From a virus, in the IMG/VR virus record IMGVR_UViG_3300030116_003118, positions 1 through 64,000 of that record: a stretch of 64,000 bases of DNA; one strand, 5' to 3'. Below, piece by piece: positions 25,644-35,128 of this stretch. Under the pieces are notes generated by a model. The model worked only from the letters and a program-made list of their open reading frames with translations, did not search any database and was not told the DNA's origin. The translations under genes were made by a program, and so were the position numbers. Numbering within the stretch: the first letter of the stretch is position 1; each line of letters opens with the position of its first letter.

Positions 25644-27080
25644 CTAAAAATTTAAACCTATCATTCCCGTATTTTGCTCAAATAGAGGCGTTTCAGGCTC
25701 ATCGAATAGTTCCATGTCATCGAGGAGCATAAACGCTTCTGTCGGCGTTTGTGAGGCCGCATTTGCTAAGGCTAGGCCCATAACCAAGTCGTCATGCGCA
25801 CCGACTCCCTCAAACTTACCAGATTGAGTAATTGAGAACATAGATAATTCTTCTAATAGTGCTTGAGTCATCTTTCTGCTGTTATTATCTCCATACGGAA
25901 GATGTAATTTGTTGTTTTCAAAGTTCATTTGTAGATTTAATATAATTTCTTGCTTCTTTCTACGGGTTGTATCAAAATCCCTTACATTTAAGTCGGATAC
26001 AGCCCTTAACTCTTGTGTAAACGCCTTTGCGAATGTATTTGTTTCGTAAAGTATGACTTCCGGCTCAAACACTTGACCAATTAGACGTAATTTATCAATA
26101 TTTTCTCTAAATTGAACATTTTTACTTCTATCTACATGAACAATGCTTTTATTTTTCTCATCATCTACTTCTAAAACCATAATTACGTTATAATCGCCGT
26201 CTGTAGAGATAGCAGGGTCAACACCTACATAATATTTGTATCCTTTATCTTTTCTGTGACCTAATTTAAGAATTAAATCTCTATTTTTTGCATTTTCTAA
26301 GTGTTCTTGTCCAAAAAGTGCTGTTCCTGTTGAAACTGGTATACATAGATACTCCCTAGTAAACTTTAATGAACCAATTTCTGCCTTCCTTTGCATCAGA
26401 GCATCAAAATCCCATCTTTCAGGCCATAAGGGTTCATTCATTGAATCTAAACAGGGATATTTTCTAACTGTATAGGCTTCGTTTTCTTCTAGTTGTGAGA
26501 AAATATCAGTATAAGTAAAAGGAGTCCCTATCATTCTAAGATTAGCAGTGTGGTGAAGTGTAGGAATCATATCTCCGAAGAACCAATCAGTAACTCTTTG
26601 AATACCAGTTAAACTAAACTCTTTCAAAGGGTCATCAATAATAATTTCTTGCGGGTGAAGACCACGAATCTGTGAACCTACTGACCTTTCAAGAATTGAG
26701 TTGCCATTCGTTAATGTTATGTTTCCAATAGCCCATCCTCTTGTTGGTCTAAACTTTTTTAACTGTGGTAAATTAAAATATCTATCTATCTCTCTCATGT
26801 GAACAAGAGTCTGCTTTTGGTTCGATGAAATGTATAGCATCTGATATGGTGGTTCTTGGAACACTAAATTCCAAACTACCCAAGAATGCATAAAAACAGA
26901 TTTTCCGTGGTCACGACTACAGACTATTACGGTTCTATCTGTGTTTGACATAGTATCTAGCCATTCTTGCATATAGGCAGGATACATCATACCTAATACA
27001 TTTTGAAAGAAATAAGGAAATGAATCTTTTGACATTTGCATATCCATCTGATGAGCAAAGTTTAATTCTTCTAATTCCAT
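25644..27080 (-). CDS. terL: Terminase large subunit
   Basis: 478 residues. The ATPase motor shows an atypical Walker A CSRDHGKS at residues 54-61, Walker B E-I-I-I-D-D-P near 145, and a coupling-type RMIGTPFTYTD motif. The C-terminal RNase H-like nuclease begins with G-V-D-P-A-I-S-T-D-G-D-Y-N, whose first Asp is a metal ligand, and continues with YETNTFAKAF (second acidic residue) and a final GAHDDLVMGLALA (third). It packages DNA into the prohead through the portal and cuts the concatemer. One-base overlap with the GNAT gene upstream. No intein or insertion is visible. Confidence 0.92.
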   Translation of the reverse strand: MELEELNFAHQMDMQMSKDSFPYFFQNVLGMMYPAYMQEWLDTMSNTDRTVIVCSRDHGKSVFMHSWVVWNLVFQEPPYQMLYISSNQKQTLVHMREIDRYFNLPQLKKFRPTRGWAIGNITLTNGNSILERSVGSQIRGLHPQEIIIDDPLKEFSLTGIQRVTDWFFGDMIPTLHHTANLRMIGTPFTYTDIFSQLEENEAYTVRKYPCLDSMNEPLWPERWDFDALMQRKAEIGSLKFTREYLCIPVSTGTALFGQEHLENAKNRDLILKLGHRKDKGYKYYVGVDPAISTDGDYNVIMVLEVDDEKNKSIVHVDRSKNVQFRENIDKLRLIGQVFEPEVILYETNTFAKAFTQELRAVSDLNVRDFDTTRRKKQEIILNLQMNFENNKLHLPYGDNNSRKMTQALLEELSMFSITQSGKFEGVGAHDDLVMGLALANAASQTPTEAFMLLDDMELFDEPETPLFEQNTGMIGLNF

Positions 27081-27679
27081 TATTTCTTTCTCCTTAATGA
27101 TGCGTTAATTTTATTCCATTTCTTTGCCATTGGTACAGGTAAATAAATAACAAAATCCTGCCCTTTACTTGCCGCCATTTCTGCATGTTCATCCACGACC
27201 TTCTTTGGTATAAAGTCATAGTAACTTTCTAAGTTATCTGGGTTTGTCATCCAAAATTTTCTCTTGAAAGAATCAGCCCAAGCAGTGCCTCCTAATGTAG
27301 TATTATTGATTAAACCTATTCCGGGCTTAGAAGCCATCTTATCCATTTTTTCATTCTGTAGTTTTCTACTAATTCCTGAAAAACCTTTAGAGCCACCACG
27401 CCTATAATCAGGATGAACTCTTGTACCTGCTAATACCCAATAGGTTCCATAATCTTGCCAACCACTATAACCAATCATTCTATTATTATCCCATGCAGTA
27501 AGATAATCCCCTTCAAAAGTATATGGGTTTAGATTATTAGGACTTTCTCTTCGTGCAATTCTTGGATTATCTGGATTTGATTCGTTCCAAATTTCAACAA
27601 TCTCTTCTTCAGAAAAAGCCCTAACAGGAAAAGTTATTCCTTTGTATCCTGTTTGTTTAAGCAAGTCAAACCAATTCAA
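27080..27679 (-). CDS. GNAT-like acetyltransferase with N-terminal W-tag
   Basis: 199 residues starting MNWFDLLKQTGYKGI (W3, K8). After the tag a GNAT fold is suggested: TFPVRAFSEEEIVEIW at the first strand and helix, DNNRMIGYSGWQDYG, then VLAGTRVHPDYRRGGSKGFSG, where V-H-P-D-Y-R-R-x-G matches the acetyl-CoA-binding motif A (V-x-P-x-[YW]-[RQ]-x-x-G-[IVL]-[GA]). This is a tag joined to a known enzyme domain, which supports the idea that the tag is an address label. It may act on host proteins after injection; that is inference. Confidence 0.65.
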   Translation of the reverse strand: MNWFDLLKQTGYKGITFPVRAFSEEEIVEIWNESNPDNPRIARRESPNNLNPYTFEGDYLTAWDNNRMIGYSGWQDYGTYWVLAGTRVHPDYRRGGSKGFSGISRKLQNEKMDKMASKPGIGLINNTTLGGTAWADSFKRKFWMTNPDNLESYYDFIPKKVVDEHAEMAASKGQDFVIYLPVPMAKKWNKINASLRRKK

Positions 27680-27743
27680 AATCCCACCACCTAAATCTTG
27701 TTAATTTAATTTTTTTCAATGGAAGATTTTTCTTTTTTTTCAT

Positions 27744-28028
27744 TTAATAACCCATGTCCATTTTACTTGGCCCTGACAGTTCTCTAACTTTTTGACAACA
27801 GAGCCTAATTTTTTGAGTTGATTGTAGGTTCCAAAAAGCATCCTTCTCCATCCTAAATTTCTTTTCTATGTAAGCACATAATTCTTTTCTTGTCATTGCT
27901 TCAAAATCAGCATCTATTTTTGTCCCTAGAATTGGCCCTGTTTCTGGTGGCAATCTTGAATCTAAAATGACATATATTCTACCCATCAAATCAATGAGTT
28001 TACTAATTACTTTGTGTCTAAGTTTCAT
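27744..28028 (-). CDS. Small helical protein
   Basis: 94 residues (MKLRHKVISKLIDLMGRIYV...). Basic amphipathic N-terminal helix and three cysteines without a zinc pattern. ATGA overlap with the upstream small gene. Followed by a 64-base gap containing T/A-rich tracts before the GNAT gene. No tag, no family recognised. Confidence 0.55.
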   Translation of the reverse strand: MKLRHKVISKLIDLMGRIYVILDSRLPPETGPILGTKIDADFEAMTRKELCAYIEKKFRMEKDAFWNLQSTQKIRLCCQKVRELSGPSKMDMGY

Positions 28029-28183
28029 TTCTCATCAACTACCTTGTGTTCAAATAAATAATCCGATGCATCATCTACGGATGACCAATCATGTTCATCT
28101 AAATCATATTTATCTGCGACTTCCTCTAAATCATCTATTGCCTCATCAACTGGCTTTTTCTTTACAATGTCAAACCACTTCAT
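28025..28183 (-). CDS. 52-residue W-tagged protein
   Basis: A short gene with product MKWFDIVKKKPVDEAIDDLE... ending FEHKVVDEK. It carries the tag (W3, K8) followed only by about 40 acidic residues. Both ends overlap neighbours by four bases (ATGA), strong evidence of translation. Among the smallest tagged proteins, so the cargo domain is minimal. Confidence 0.75.
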   Translation of the reverse strand: MKWFDIVKKKPVDEAIDDLEEVADKYDLDEHDWSSVDDASDYLFEHKVVDEK

Positions 28184-28602
28184 GCAGTGTAACCTCCGGG
28201 TTCATCAGTTTCTATAAACATCTCAAGAATTTCTTTTCCCTTTTCAACATCTATTTTTTCTGGTCTAGGTACTCCCATCATGTCTACCATAAAATCAGGT
28301 ATCATCTTAAATCCTTCATCTGCCGCATCCCACTTTACTTTGGTTAAATAATGATAAAGAAATTCAGGGTTTGGTTCTGGTACATCAACGACATCGCTTA
28401 TTAATTTATAATTATGTTTTTGTCTCTCTATCATGTCCCTCAGTTTACTAGGAGCCATAAAAGCATCGCCAGTTCTTTCCTCTTGTTTTAATGCTAGTTT
28501 ATACAGAGCCTCTACAAATTCTAAACTCTGTAATGTTTGTTTTACCATCATAAGCCCTACATCTTTTATAGGGTTTCTTTTTGTGATTTCAAACCAACTC
28601 AT
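28180..28602 (-). CDS. W-tagged helical protein
   Basis: 140 residues beginning MSWFEITKRNPIKDVG (W3, K8). The rest is helical (MVKQTLQSLEFVEALYKLALKQ) with an EPGGYTA end. ATGA overlaps on both sides. No recognised domain. Confidence 0.65.
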   Translation of the reverse strand: MSWFEITKRNPIKDVGLMMVKQTLQSLEFVEALYKLALKQEERTGDAFMAPSKLRDMIERQKHNYKLISDVVDVPEPNPEFLYHYLTKVKWDAADEGFKMIPDFMVDMMGVPRPEKIDVEKGKEILEMFIETDEPGGYTA

Positions 28603-31151
28603 CGGAACACCGCCTTTACATGATAAACAACGTCTTCGTTCACACCGTACTTATTAGCAATACTATTCATGCTTTCAAATTCATTAACTATACCTACAAT
28701 ATCGGTTGCTGTTAGTTCAGTTTTATATTGACTCTTAATTAATTCTATAGTATCATTTATGTTATCAAAATCATCAAGTCTACCATAGCCTTCATAAGTT
28801 GGTTTATTTAACATTTTTCTTATTTCATCATGAACAACAAGTACGGCTCTTTCAGGTACAGATAATCTTATCATGTCTCCTCTCTCAGTATGTAGCGACA
28901 TAAAAGTTTTCATTTGATTACTCTTATTAGCATCCTTTTGGAATAACTTAGACTTGGCTGCAATAAACGCAATTAAATATTTATACATTGGTTGAGGCTT
29001 ACCCTCATTATTATACTCGTCTGCAAGACGTTGTACGCTCTCGCCTCTTATTTTTAGTTGTCCTATGTTGACATTTCTATTTGTTCTAGCAATCCTTTCA
29101 AGGATAGAAGCGAAGTATTTTTTGTCTATAGATATATCATCAGTGAAATCTTCTACTATATCTAACACATCTTCTGTTGTATTTATCAATAGTTTTTCAG
29201 ATGGTGATGTAGTAGTCAATGCTTTTCTATAATTATTGATTTGTATTAAATCATTCTTATCTATCAAGCCTATACCAACTGTTAAGAACTGTGTAAATAG
29301 TTGTGCTATTAATTGGTTTGGTGCGCCCCTTCCTGTAAACTGTGCTAGTTCCTGTGAGCGCAAAAATTTAGGAGTGTCTCTAAACACCATAAATTCTCCA
29401 TAAGAAGGCTTGACATAATATTCTTGTATTGCTACTAATAGGTTTTCTATTGCCTCTTCAAACTCTCCCAAGTCTTCTCTTAGTGAACCTAAGTGTCCTA
29501 ATCTGAATCTGCTCATAATGTGGTAGTGTTGTTTAGTATCTTCTGTTATTTTCTTTTGGCCTCTTTCTGCATCTCCACCAGTAGGCATATCTGCTTGTTC
29601 CCATATTTCAGGCATCGTTGTTCTATTGAGAGGTTCTTCTATTAGTTCGCCTACGGCCTCCAATAAATCTAAATGGAATTTTTCCAAAGATTCATAATTT
29701 GGTACTTTGATTTCTTTATTTTGTTTATCTTCAAAACCTAAACTTTCATCATAGAAATTATACACTTCTTGGGTAAATGGTAAATAAAACCAGTCTCTTG
29801 AAACATCAGCAACTTGTTCTCTTCTTTCTTCATGTTCATCTAAAAGTTCTTGTAGGTCTTCTGCAACGCCACTATCAATTTCATTTTCTTCTTGAATTTC
29901 TTGCTTTAGTATTTCTAAAAACTTTATGTAAGCAGTTTTACTGAATGGGTCTTTTACTATTCCTTTTTGGGCAGCGATACCATATATCGGGTCAACCTGT
30001 GAAATTCTAGTAATATTGTCTATTTGCTTTCTAAAGTTTTCAGCCGCAATTTGTGGTGCGCCGGATTGACCTACTCCAAATTCTGCTTCAGCCGCACCTC
30101 TTTGTGAATCTCCTTCTTCCGAACCATATCCTTCATAAATATCTATATCTTCTTCATCTATTTCAAACTCTTCATCTTGTTCTTCGATGCTTCTTAAAGA
30201 ATCGCCTTCATCAAAGATATCTTTTATTTTTTCTATTATGGCATTATGAACATTCATAAGAGTTTCTTCATCATCATCGCTTGCTACAGGATAATAGATT
30301 GACCTAGATTTAATGACATAGTTCTTATCATCCATGTCCTGATACAAATCATACAGTTTCTTTAACTCACCGTCTAATTCTGTAAAGAATGTTTCCGATT
30401 CTTTCAGCCCTATTATCTTTACATCTTCAGAACCATCATCTAATTTATCTATTTGTTTTTCGATTCCTTCCCATTCTATTAGGACTTTTTGAATGGCTCC
30501 TCTTAAATCATCAAACTTATCGTAAACCTTTTCCCAGTGGTCATAAAATTTCTTTCTTGACTTAACCATTCTTGGGTCTATTATTCCTAACAACTCTCCT
30601 TCATCGAAATTTTGTATTTTCAATTTCTTTTTTCTAGCAGTTGATTCAAGAGAATTTGCTAGTGATGTTAGCCCTAAAGCATAATGTGACATAACATCTA
30701 ATCCCTTAGTTGTATTAATCATATCAGTAATAAACTTCTTGTTTTCATCTGAGTTATTTAATACTTCTAAATCATCCAACTCTAATGCACTCTTTAAATC
30801 ATTAGGTTGAAGTTTTCTATTTCTATATCTAAATTCAGAAATGATATTTTTTATCATATTCTTACTTGTTTTTCCTCTATCGGTTCCTACCGATAATGCA
30901 GCCATGTAATCTTTAATATATTGTTCCGAGAATCTTTTCTTTTGTAAAAGAGATTTGATGTTTTCTAACTCTTTATCTTTATTAAGAGTTTCACTGATAA
31001 GTAATTTATGTGTGTTTGAAATATGTCCTTCTTCAAACTGCGTGTTCTTCATCTCTCTTATCTTTGCAATATATTCTTTACTGTCTACTTCATACTTCTC
31101 AGTATATGCCCGCCGGGACAGGGTAATGTAATCCTGAATTTCTTGAGTCAT
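28599..31151 (-). CDS. Very large acidic helical protein
   Basis: 850 residues, no W-tag (MTQEIQDYITLSRRAY...). Helical, acidic, with a low-complexity Asp/Glu stretch (EEQDEEFEIDEEDIDIYEGYG, about 320-350). The C-terminal IVNEFESMNSIANKYGVNEDVVYHV resembles a helix-turn-helix. With the next gene it forms a pair of long coiled-coil-type proteins overlapping by four bases. Possible internal core or injected protein; no family recognised. Confidence 0.55.
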   Translation of the reverse strand: MTQEIQDYITLSRRAYTEKYEVDSKEYIAKIREMKNTQFEEGHISNTHKLLISETLNKDKELENIKSLLQKKRFSEQYIKDYMAALSVGTDRGKTSKNMIKNIISEFRYRNRKLQPNDLKSALELDDLEVLNNSDENKKFITDMINTTKGLDVMSHYALGLTSLANSLESTARKKKLKIQNFDEGELLGIIDPRMVKSRKKFYDHWEKVYDKFDDLRGAIQKVLIEWEGIEKQIDKLDDGSEDVKIIGLKESETFFTELDGELKKLYDLYQDMDDKNYVIKSRSIYYPVASDDDEETLMNVHNAIIEKIKDIFDEGDSLRSIEEQDEEFEIDEEDIDIYEGYGSEEGDSQRGAAEAEFGVGQSGAPQIAAENFRKQIDNITRISQVDPIYGIAAQKGIVKDPFSKTAYIKFLEILKQEIQEENEIDSGVAEDLQELLDEHEERREQVADVSRDWFYLPFTQEVYNFYDESLGFEDKQNKEIKVPNYESLEKFHLDLLEAVGELIEEPLNRTTMPEIWEQADMPTGGDAERGQKKITEDTKQHYHIMSRFRLGHLGSLREDLGEFEEAIENLLVAIQEYYVKPSYGEFMVFRDTPKFLRSQELAQFTGRGAPNQLIAQLFTQFLTVGIGLIDKNDLIQINNYRKALTTTSPSEKLLINTTEDVLDIVEDFTDDISIDKKYFASILERIARTNRNVNIGQLKIRGESVQRLADEYNNEGKPQPMYKYLIAFIAAKSKLFQKDANKSNQMKTFMSLHTERGDMIRLSVPERAVLVVHDEIRKMLNKPTYEGYGRLDDFDNINDTIELIKSQYKTELTATDIVGIVNEFESMNSIANKYGVNEDVVYHVKAVFR

Positions 31152-33169
31152 TCTTGTACCTCCTTAACTAGACCTTCATCAGATAATCTTCCCATAAGTT
31201 TATACAATTTATCTTCGCCACCTTTAATTTCTAATTGTAACAACTGTAGATATTGTGATGTGTTATCAATAATATCTTGAACCTTTTGTTTAACGGATTC
31301 TACTAAGCCATCCATAATAGTAGAAAAGGAAGATTGCGCTTCCGTTAATAATTGGTTAAATAGTTTCTTTTCTTCTTCTTCATCATCTTCTTCTTCTGCG
31401 TCATACATGTCGTTTCTTATGGCATTTAGTTCTCTAGTCCCATAATAGAAATCTAAACTTATTAACAACCTTAACATTTCTACAGGTGAAGACTCTCCCG
31501 AATGAGTGCCTGTTGCCTTTAGTTCTCTTAATAGGTCTGATACAGTATCTCCCTCTGTCATAGAAATGTTAATCATTTCAGAATCTTTTCTTAGTAGTTT
31601 GATTTGGTTCACAAACTCCTTTGCTAATTCTACAGGGATTCCTTCATAATTTAACTTGTTAGCATTTTCTCTTATACTAGTAAATAAATCAGCACTTCCT
31701 TCCTTAGCATTGAATATTTCTTCAACGCTAAATGCAAGTTCTAATAGGTCATCTTTCTCATAGAACTCAGACAGTGCTTGGTTAATTTCTAACTCATCTT
31801 TACCTCTTAATTTTTTGAACATCTCTACTTCATCATCAGTAAATAAGTTAGTTCCTTGTCCTCTGTAATAATTTTCTAGTGCTTTAAAATCATCTCTCAA
31901 AGCAACAGCATCATCCTTCTTAGAACCAGTTATGTATTTGTAAAACTTGGGAAATTCCTCAGATTGTCTCCTATAGATTTCTTGAAGTTCCTGTATTTTT
32001 TCTTTAGATACTCCTGAAGGGTGGTCTTCACTTACCTTTTCTTTTACTTTATCTTTAAGGTCTTCTCTTCTATAATACTTAGATTGTTTGTCTACATCTT
32101 TTTCTAATAATGAAACGAGTTTTTTAGGAACATTTCTGCTTAGTTTAATTTCTTCACCTGACTCAATCATCTGTTTTAGATTTAGTGAAGGACTCTTCAA
32201 TAGAGTTTCTAAACTTGTACTAACGGTGACGTTGTTACCTAACAAAGAAGACCTAGCATTTTGTAAAGCCTTTTTACTTTTTGTCTTAGGGGTAGGCATA
32301 AACTCCATTTTCTTTCTCCAGCCTTTTAACCCTAATAGTTTCAAATAGTTTAATGCATCTTCTGCATCCGTTACTTGATTCTCATAAGTTTTTGATTCAG
32401 AAACATCTATTTCTCTTTGAACTCTATCAGATATCTCTGTGTCTCCAAACAAATCTAGTAAGGCAGATTTTTTGAATCCACCTGTTCTAGTAAATCTAAT
32501 TCTTTGTCCAGTCTTTCTTTGCTCAAGTCTATTGATAACATCTCTTACTTGATTAAACATATCAGGACTTATTTTCTCAGGTAGTGTAACTGTAACTTCA
32601 TCATCTGTCTTTGTTACTTCTGCTCCTTCTAATGCCTCTTTGATTTCATCGAAGGCTTCTACTTGTGTAGTTTTGTAAACTTTATCTGTACTGTAATATA
32701 ACAAATCAACATCGTCTTTATCTATTGCCTCTATTATTTCTGACTTGTTTTGCATTAGCAAGTCTTTCTTTTTAGTTCTAGTTTTACCACTCCAACTTCT
32801 AAGTCCCTTTCCTACAAACGCCTTTAGCGGGCCTGTGTCTCCTTCTTTGAGAGATTCTAAAATCTTATCAAACTTTGAACTTACAGTACCCTTTTGTTGC
32901 GCTCTTACGTTTTCTTCAGTAAGAATTTCATTCAATACATTTACAAGTTTTAATGCGTTTGCTGCAATCTCATCTTCTTTGTCCTTGAACTCTTGAGGGA
33001 TTTGTTTCTTATTTGATAAAGCAGTTACTTTATTCTTAACTCTTATGATATTCTTTTTATCATCTTTCTTTGCTTCACCTTCGATATATGCTACGCCCTG
33101 TTCTGTGGTTAGTAAACCAGCAACATTGTCTGGTTTTGGTAATGCTTTCAAAACAGTTTCCCAAGTCAT
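31148..33169 (-). CDS. Large W-tagged helical protein
   Basis: 673 residues beginning MTWETVLKALPKPDN (W3, K8). Nearly all helical and highly charged with a run of acidic residues near 600 (YDAEEEDDEEEEKK). A segment KTDDEVTVTLPEKISPDMFNQ is the only clear beta stretch. The tag plus size suggests a major internal protein. No family recognised. Confidence 0.6.
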   Translation of the reverse strand: MTWETVLKALPKPDNVAGLLTTEQGVAYIEGEAKKDDKKNIIRVKNKVTALSNKKQIPQEFKDKEDEIAANALKLVNVLNEILTEENVRAQQKGTVSSKFDKILESLKEGDTGPLKAFVGKGLRSWSGKTRTKKKDLLMQNKSEIIEAIDKDDVDLLYYSTDKVYKTTQVEAFDEIKEALEGAEVTKTDDEVTVTLPEKISPDMFNQVRDVINRLEQRKTGQRIRFTRTGGFKKSALLDLFGDTEISDRVQREIDVSESKTYENQVTDAEDALNYLKLLGLKGWRKKMEFMPTPKTKSKKALQNARSSLLGNNVTVSTSLETLLKSPSLNLKQMIESGEEIKLSRNVPKKLVSLLEKDVDKQSKYYRREDLKDKVKEKVSEDHPSGVSKEKIQELQEIYRRQSEEFPKFYKYITGSKKDDAVALRDDFKALENYYRGQGTNLFTDDEVEMFKKLRGKDELEINQALSEFYEKDDLLELAFSVEEIFNAKEGSADLFTSIRENANKLNYEGIPVELAKEFVNQIKLLRKDSEMINISMTEGDTVSDLLRELKATGTHSGESSPVEMLRLLISLDFYYGTRELNAIRNDMYDAEEEDDEEEEKKLFNQLLTEAQSSFSTIMDGLVESVKQKVQDIIDNTSQYLQLLQLEIKGGEDKLYKLMGRLSDEGLVKEVQE

Positions 33170-33173
33170 TTAA

Positions 33174-34022
33174 TCACGCTACAAACCAGTCATCTTCCTT
33201 TATTCCTTCTGGAATAAATAGGAAGTCATCATTCGGATTTTCTATCACTTGTTCTTTGAACCCTGTAACGAAATCCGGCTTATCCATGTCTGGTGCGGCG
33301 GCTCTACCTCTAGGCGTAACTTCTGGGAATCCCTTTAGATTGTCATCTTTTAATCGTTGTCTATTTAATCTAAATAGTCCCTTCTCCACCAAACTCATAA
33401 TTATGGGGTTTTCGCCTTGTTTTATATTTACTAAATCTCCTAATCCAAAATCAGCAAATAGTTTCCTTTGTTGCTTTAATGCTGCGCCACCAGTATCATA
33501 ATACGTTCTTATGTATAGTGCTGCGGCTTCTGCATTTGTTAATGGCACTATCTCAGGCATGTATATGAAATTAGTATCTGCTGGAATATCTATTATTACA
33601 GATTGATAAGGTCTCCTTACATCCTCTATAATAGAAACACCTAATTCATCTGGGTTTAAAGTCCAAGTAGCCCTACCGCTACCAACATCTCTAATATCTG
33701 GTATTTGAGAAGCCCTATCCATTTCTCCCCAAATAGCCTCATCATATTCTACATCTCTTTCTCTTAACTGCCAGTTATTGATGTTAACTTTTCCATACAA
33801 TCCTCTAGCAGTATTACTAACAAGTCGTGGTCTAAAGATGTTATTCTTTCTTTTGAACCACCTTACCATCGTTCTCTCTTTATTGAATCTGTCCATCCAC
33901 TTTCCAGATTCATTGAAGACTAAATCTTCTAATTCTGGAAACGCTGCTAAATTAAAGTATCCATACTTTTCACCTTGCATCGTAGTAGGCATCTTCAATA
34001 CTTTTTCCCAAAGTTCATCCAT
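33174..34022 (-). CDS. W-tagged virion-module protein
   Basis: 282 residues from the ATG at 34022 (MDELWEKVLKMPTTMQG; W5, K10), which follows GGTG at seven bases; the frame extends to a GTG three codons earlier. Mixed alpha/beta body with VSIIEDVRRPYQSVIIDIPAD and IYMPEIVPLTNAEAAALYIR segments. It could be a small enzyme (the central beta-strand plus helix pattern recalls ADP-ribosyltransferase-like folds, but I cannot support this). Five bases from the next gene. Confidence 0.6.
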   Translation of the reverse strand: MDELWEKVLKMPTTMQGEKYGYFNLAAFPELEDLVFNESGKWMDRFNKERTMVRWFKRKNNIFRPRLVSNTARGLYGKVNINNWQLRERDVEYDEAIWGEMDRASQIPDIRDVGSGRATWTLNPDELGVSIIEDVRRPYQSVIIDIPADTNFIYMPEIVPLTNAEAAALYIRTYYDTGGAALKQQRKLFADFGLGDLVNIKQGENPIIMSLVEKGLFRLNRQRLKDDNLKGFPEVTPRGRAAAPDMDKPDFVTGFKEQVIENPNDDFLFIPEGIKEDDWFVA

Positions 34023-34031
34023 TTTTTTCAC

Positions 34032-34439
34032 CTAATCTATTTGACTTCTATCTTGTCTAAATTCACCTGCTTGACCTGCATTACAATCCCACGGTTGAAA
34101 GTTATGAACTGTTTTAGCACTCCTTCCTGAAGTTGGTGACACAAATGATTCTAATATTTCTTTGTGTATATCACATGATTGATGACCACAGTTTCTACAC
34201 TTGTATGTTGCCCTCATGTTACACATTGGATTACGACATTCACATTCATCTTTTGTTTGTGGTGCGACATCAGTGGCATCTTCCGTTGAATCCTCCTGTT
34301 CTGTTCTATCACCCATTTGACGGGTATCTTTCGTTTTACTCCTAGTCCTGTCTAACTTAGGCGGGGGGTCTCGCAATAAAGGTTGGGGGCCACTTGGACT
34401 TCTATCAAAAATCTTAACGATATCCTTCCAATCATTCAT
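34032..34439 (-). CDS. W-tagged zinc-binding protein
   Basis: 135 residues beginning MNDWKDIVKIFDRSP (W4, K9). A disordered Pro/Asp/Arg-rich linker leads to a zinc cluster C-E-C-R-N-P-M-C...C-R-N-C-G-H-Q-S-C-D-I-H (about 80-105), similar to B-box/AN1-type fingers. A near twin is the 41968-42267 gene. Eight-base overlap with the upstream small gene. Confidence 0.65.
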   Translation of the reverse strand: MNDWKDIVKIFDRSPSGPQPLLRDPPPKLDRTRSKTKDTRQMGDRTEQEDSTEDATDVAPQTKDECECRNPMCNMRATYKCRNCGHQSCDIHKEILESFVSPTSGRSAKTVHNFQPWDCNAGQAGEFRQDRSQID

Positions 34440-34608
34440 ATTTGAACCTCTTATTTAATGCGTCTTTTCTCCTATTACAACCGCAGTCTTTACCCGTCTT
34501 TTCTGAAACATAATCAACTGCTTTCTTTATTCCTGTAGCAGTAGTAATTCTTTCAATAGTATCTCCTAAACCTTTATCTTCTTTTAAAAGTTTATCTTTC
34601 CAACTCAT
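34432..34608 (-). CDS. 58-residue W-tagged protein
   Basis: A short gene: MSWKDKLLKEDKGLGDT... to CNRRKDALNKRFKYE. The tag is slightly longer (W3, K9). A C-x-C-N-R-R cluster near the C-terminus may bind metal or DNA. Its stop overlaps the next start (ATGAATGA, eight bases). Starts after GGTTACAATG with a GAGAGG sequence about 5-10 bases upstream. Confidence 0.7.
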   Translation of the reverse strand: MSWKDKLLKEDKGLGDTIERITTATGIKKAVDYVSEKTGKDCGCNRRKDALNKRFKYE

Positions 34609-34619
34609 TGTAACCTCTC

Positions 34620-34805
34620 CTATGCATTCTCTTGTTGAAATTCCATCTCTCTTAACATATCAGGAGTGCAATCGTGATTAGCAAAATCTTCTTCGTTATC
34701 ACTTTCATAACCACATAATTGACAACGATACTTATCTTCTTGAACACCGTGTTTAAAATTACCTAATTCGTATCTTTTTGCCTTTAGCATATCTTGCCAA
34801 CTCAT
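34620..34805 (-). CDS. W-tagged C2H2 zinc finger
   Basis: 61 residues: tag MSWQDMLKAKRYELG (W3, K8) followed by a classical finger C-Q-L-C-G-Y-E-S...F-A-N-H-D-C (C2HC spacing close to C2H2). An example of tag plus a single minimal domain. Two bases from the upstream gene's stop. Confidence 0.7.
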   Translation of the reverse strand: MSWQDMLKAKRYELGNFKHGVQEDKYRCQLCGYESDNEEDFANHDCTPDMLREMEFQQENA

Positions 34806-34807
34806 AA

Positions 34808-35128
34808 TTATAACCTCTCAAATGTTCCTAATGTTGGTTGTCTAGGGTCAGGTACTTGCGTTTTTACTTCGGCTAATGTGGTCTGTGTTTTAGGAACTTT
34901 AGGAACCTTTTCTAATGCTCTTAATTGAGAAGTCATTTGCCCTGCGTTAGATATTATTCTATTAATCCACCTATCTTCTATTTCTTTGGCTTCCATACTA
35001 AGCCCCTTTCTTTCTAATACGTTCATAAATGAATCAATCTTTTCAAATTCATCTTTTACATTGTTCCATCGAGGGTTCTTAGAAAACCTCATCAATGGTT
35101 GTCTTTTAACTATATCTTCCCAATTCAT
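34808..35128 (-). CDS. W-tagged helical protein
   Basis: 106 residues beginning MNWEDIVKRQPLMRF (W3, K8). Two helices (EFEKIDSFMNVLERKGLSM, then MTSQLRALEK), then a Pro/Thr-rich tail. ATGA overlap with the upstream gene. No family recognised. Confidence 0.6.
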   Translation of the reverse strand: MNWEDIVKRQPLMRFSKNPRWNNVKDEFEKIDSFMNVLERKGLSMEAKEIEDRWINRIISNAGQMTSQLRALEKVPKVPKTQTTLAEVKTQVPDPRQPTLGTFERL

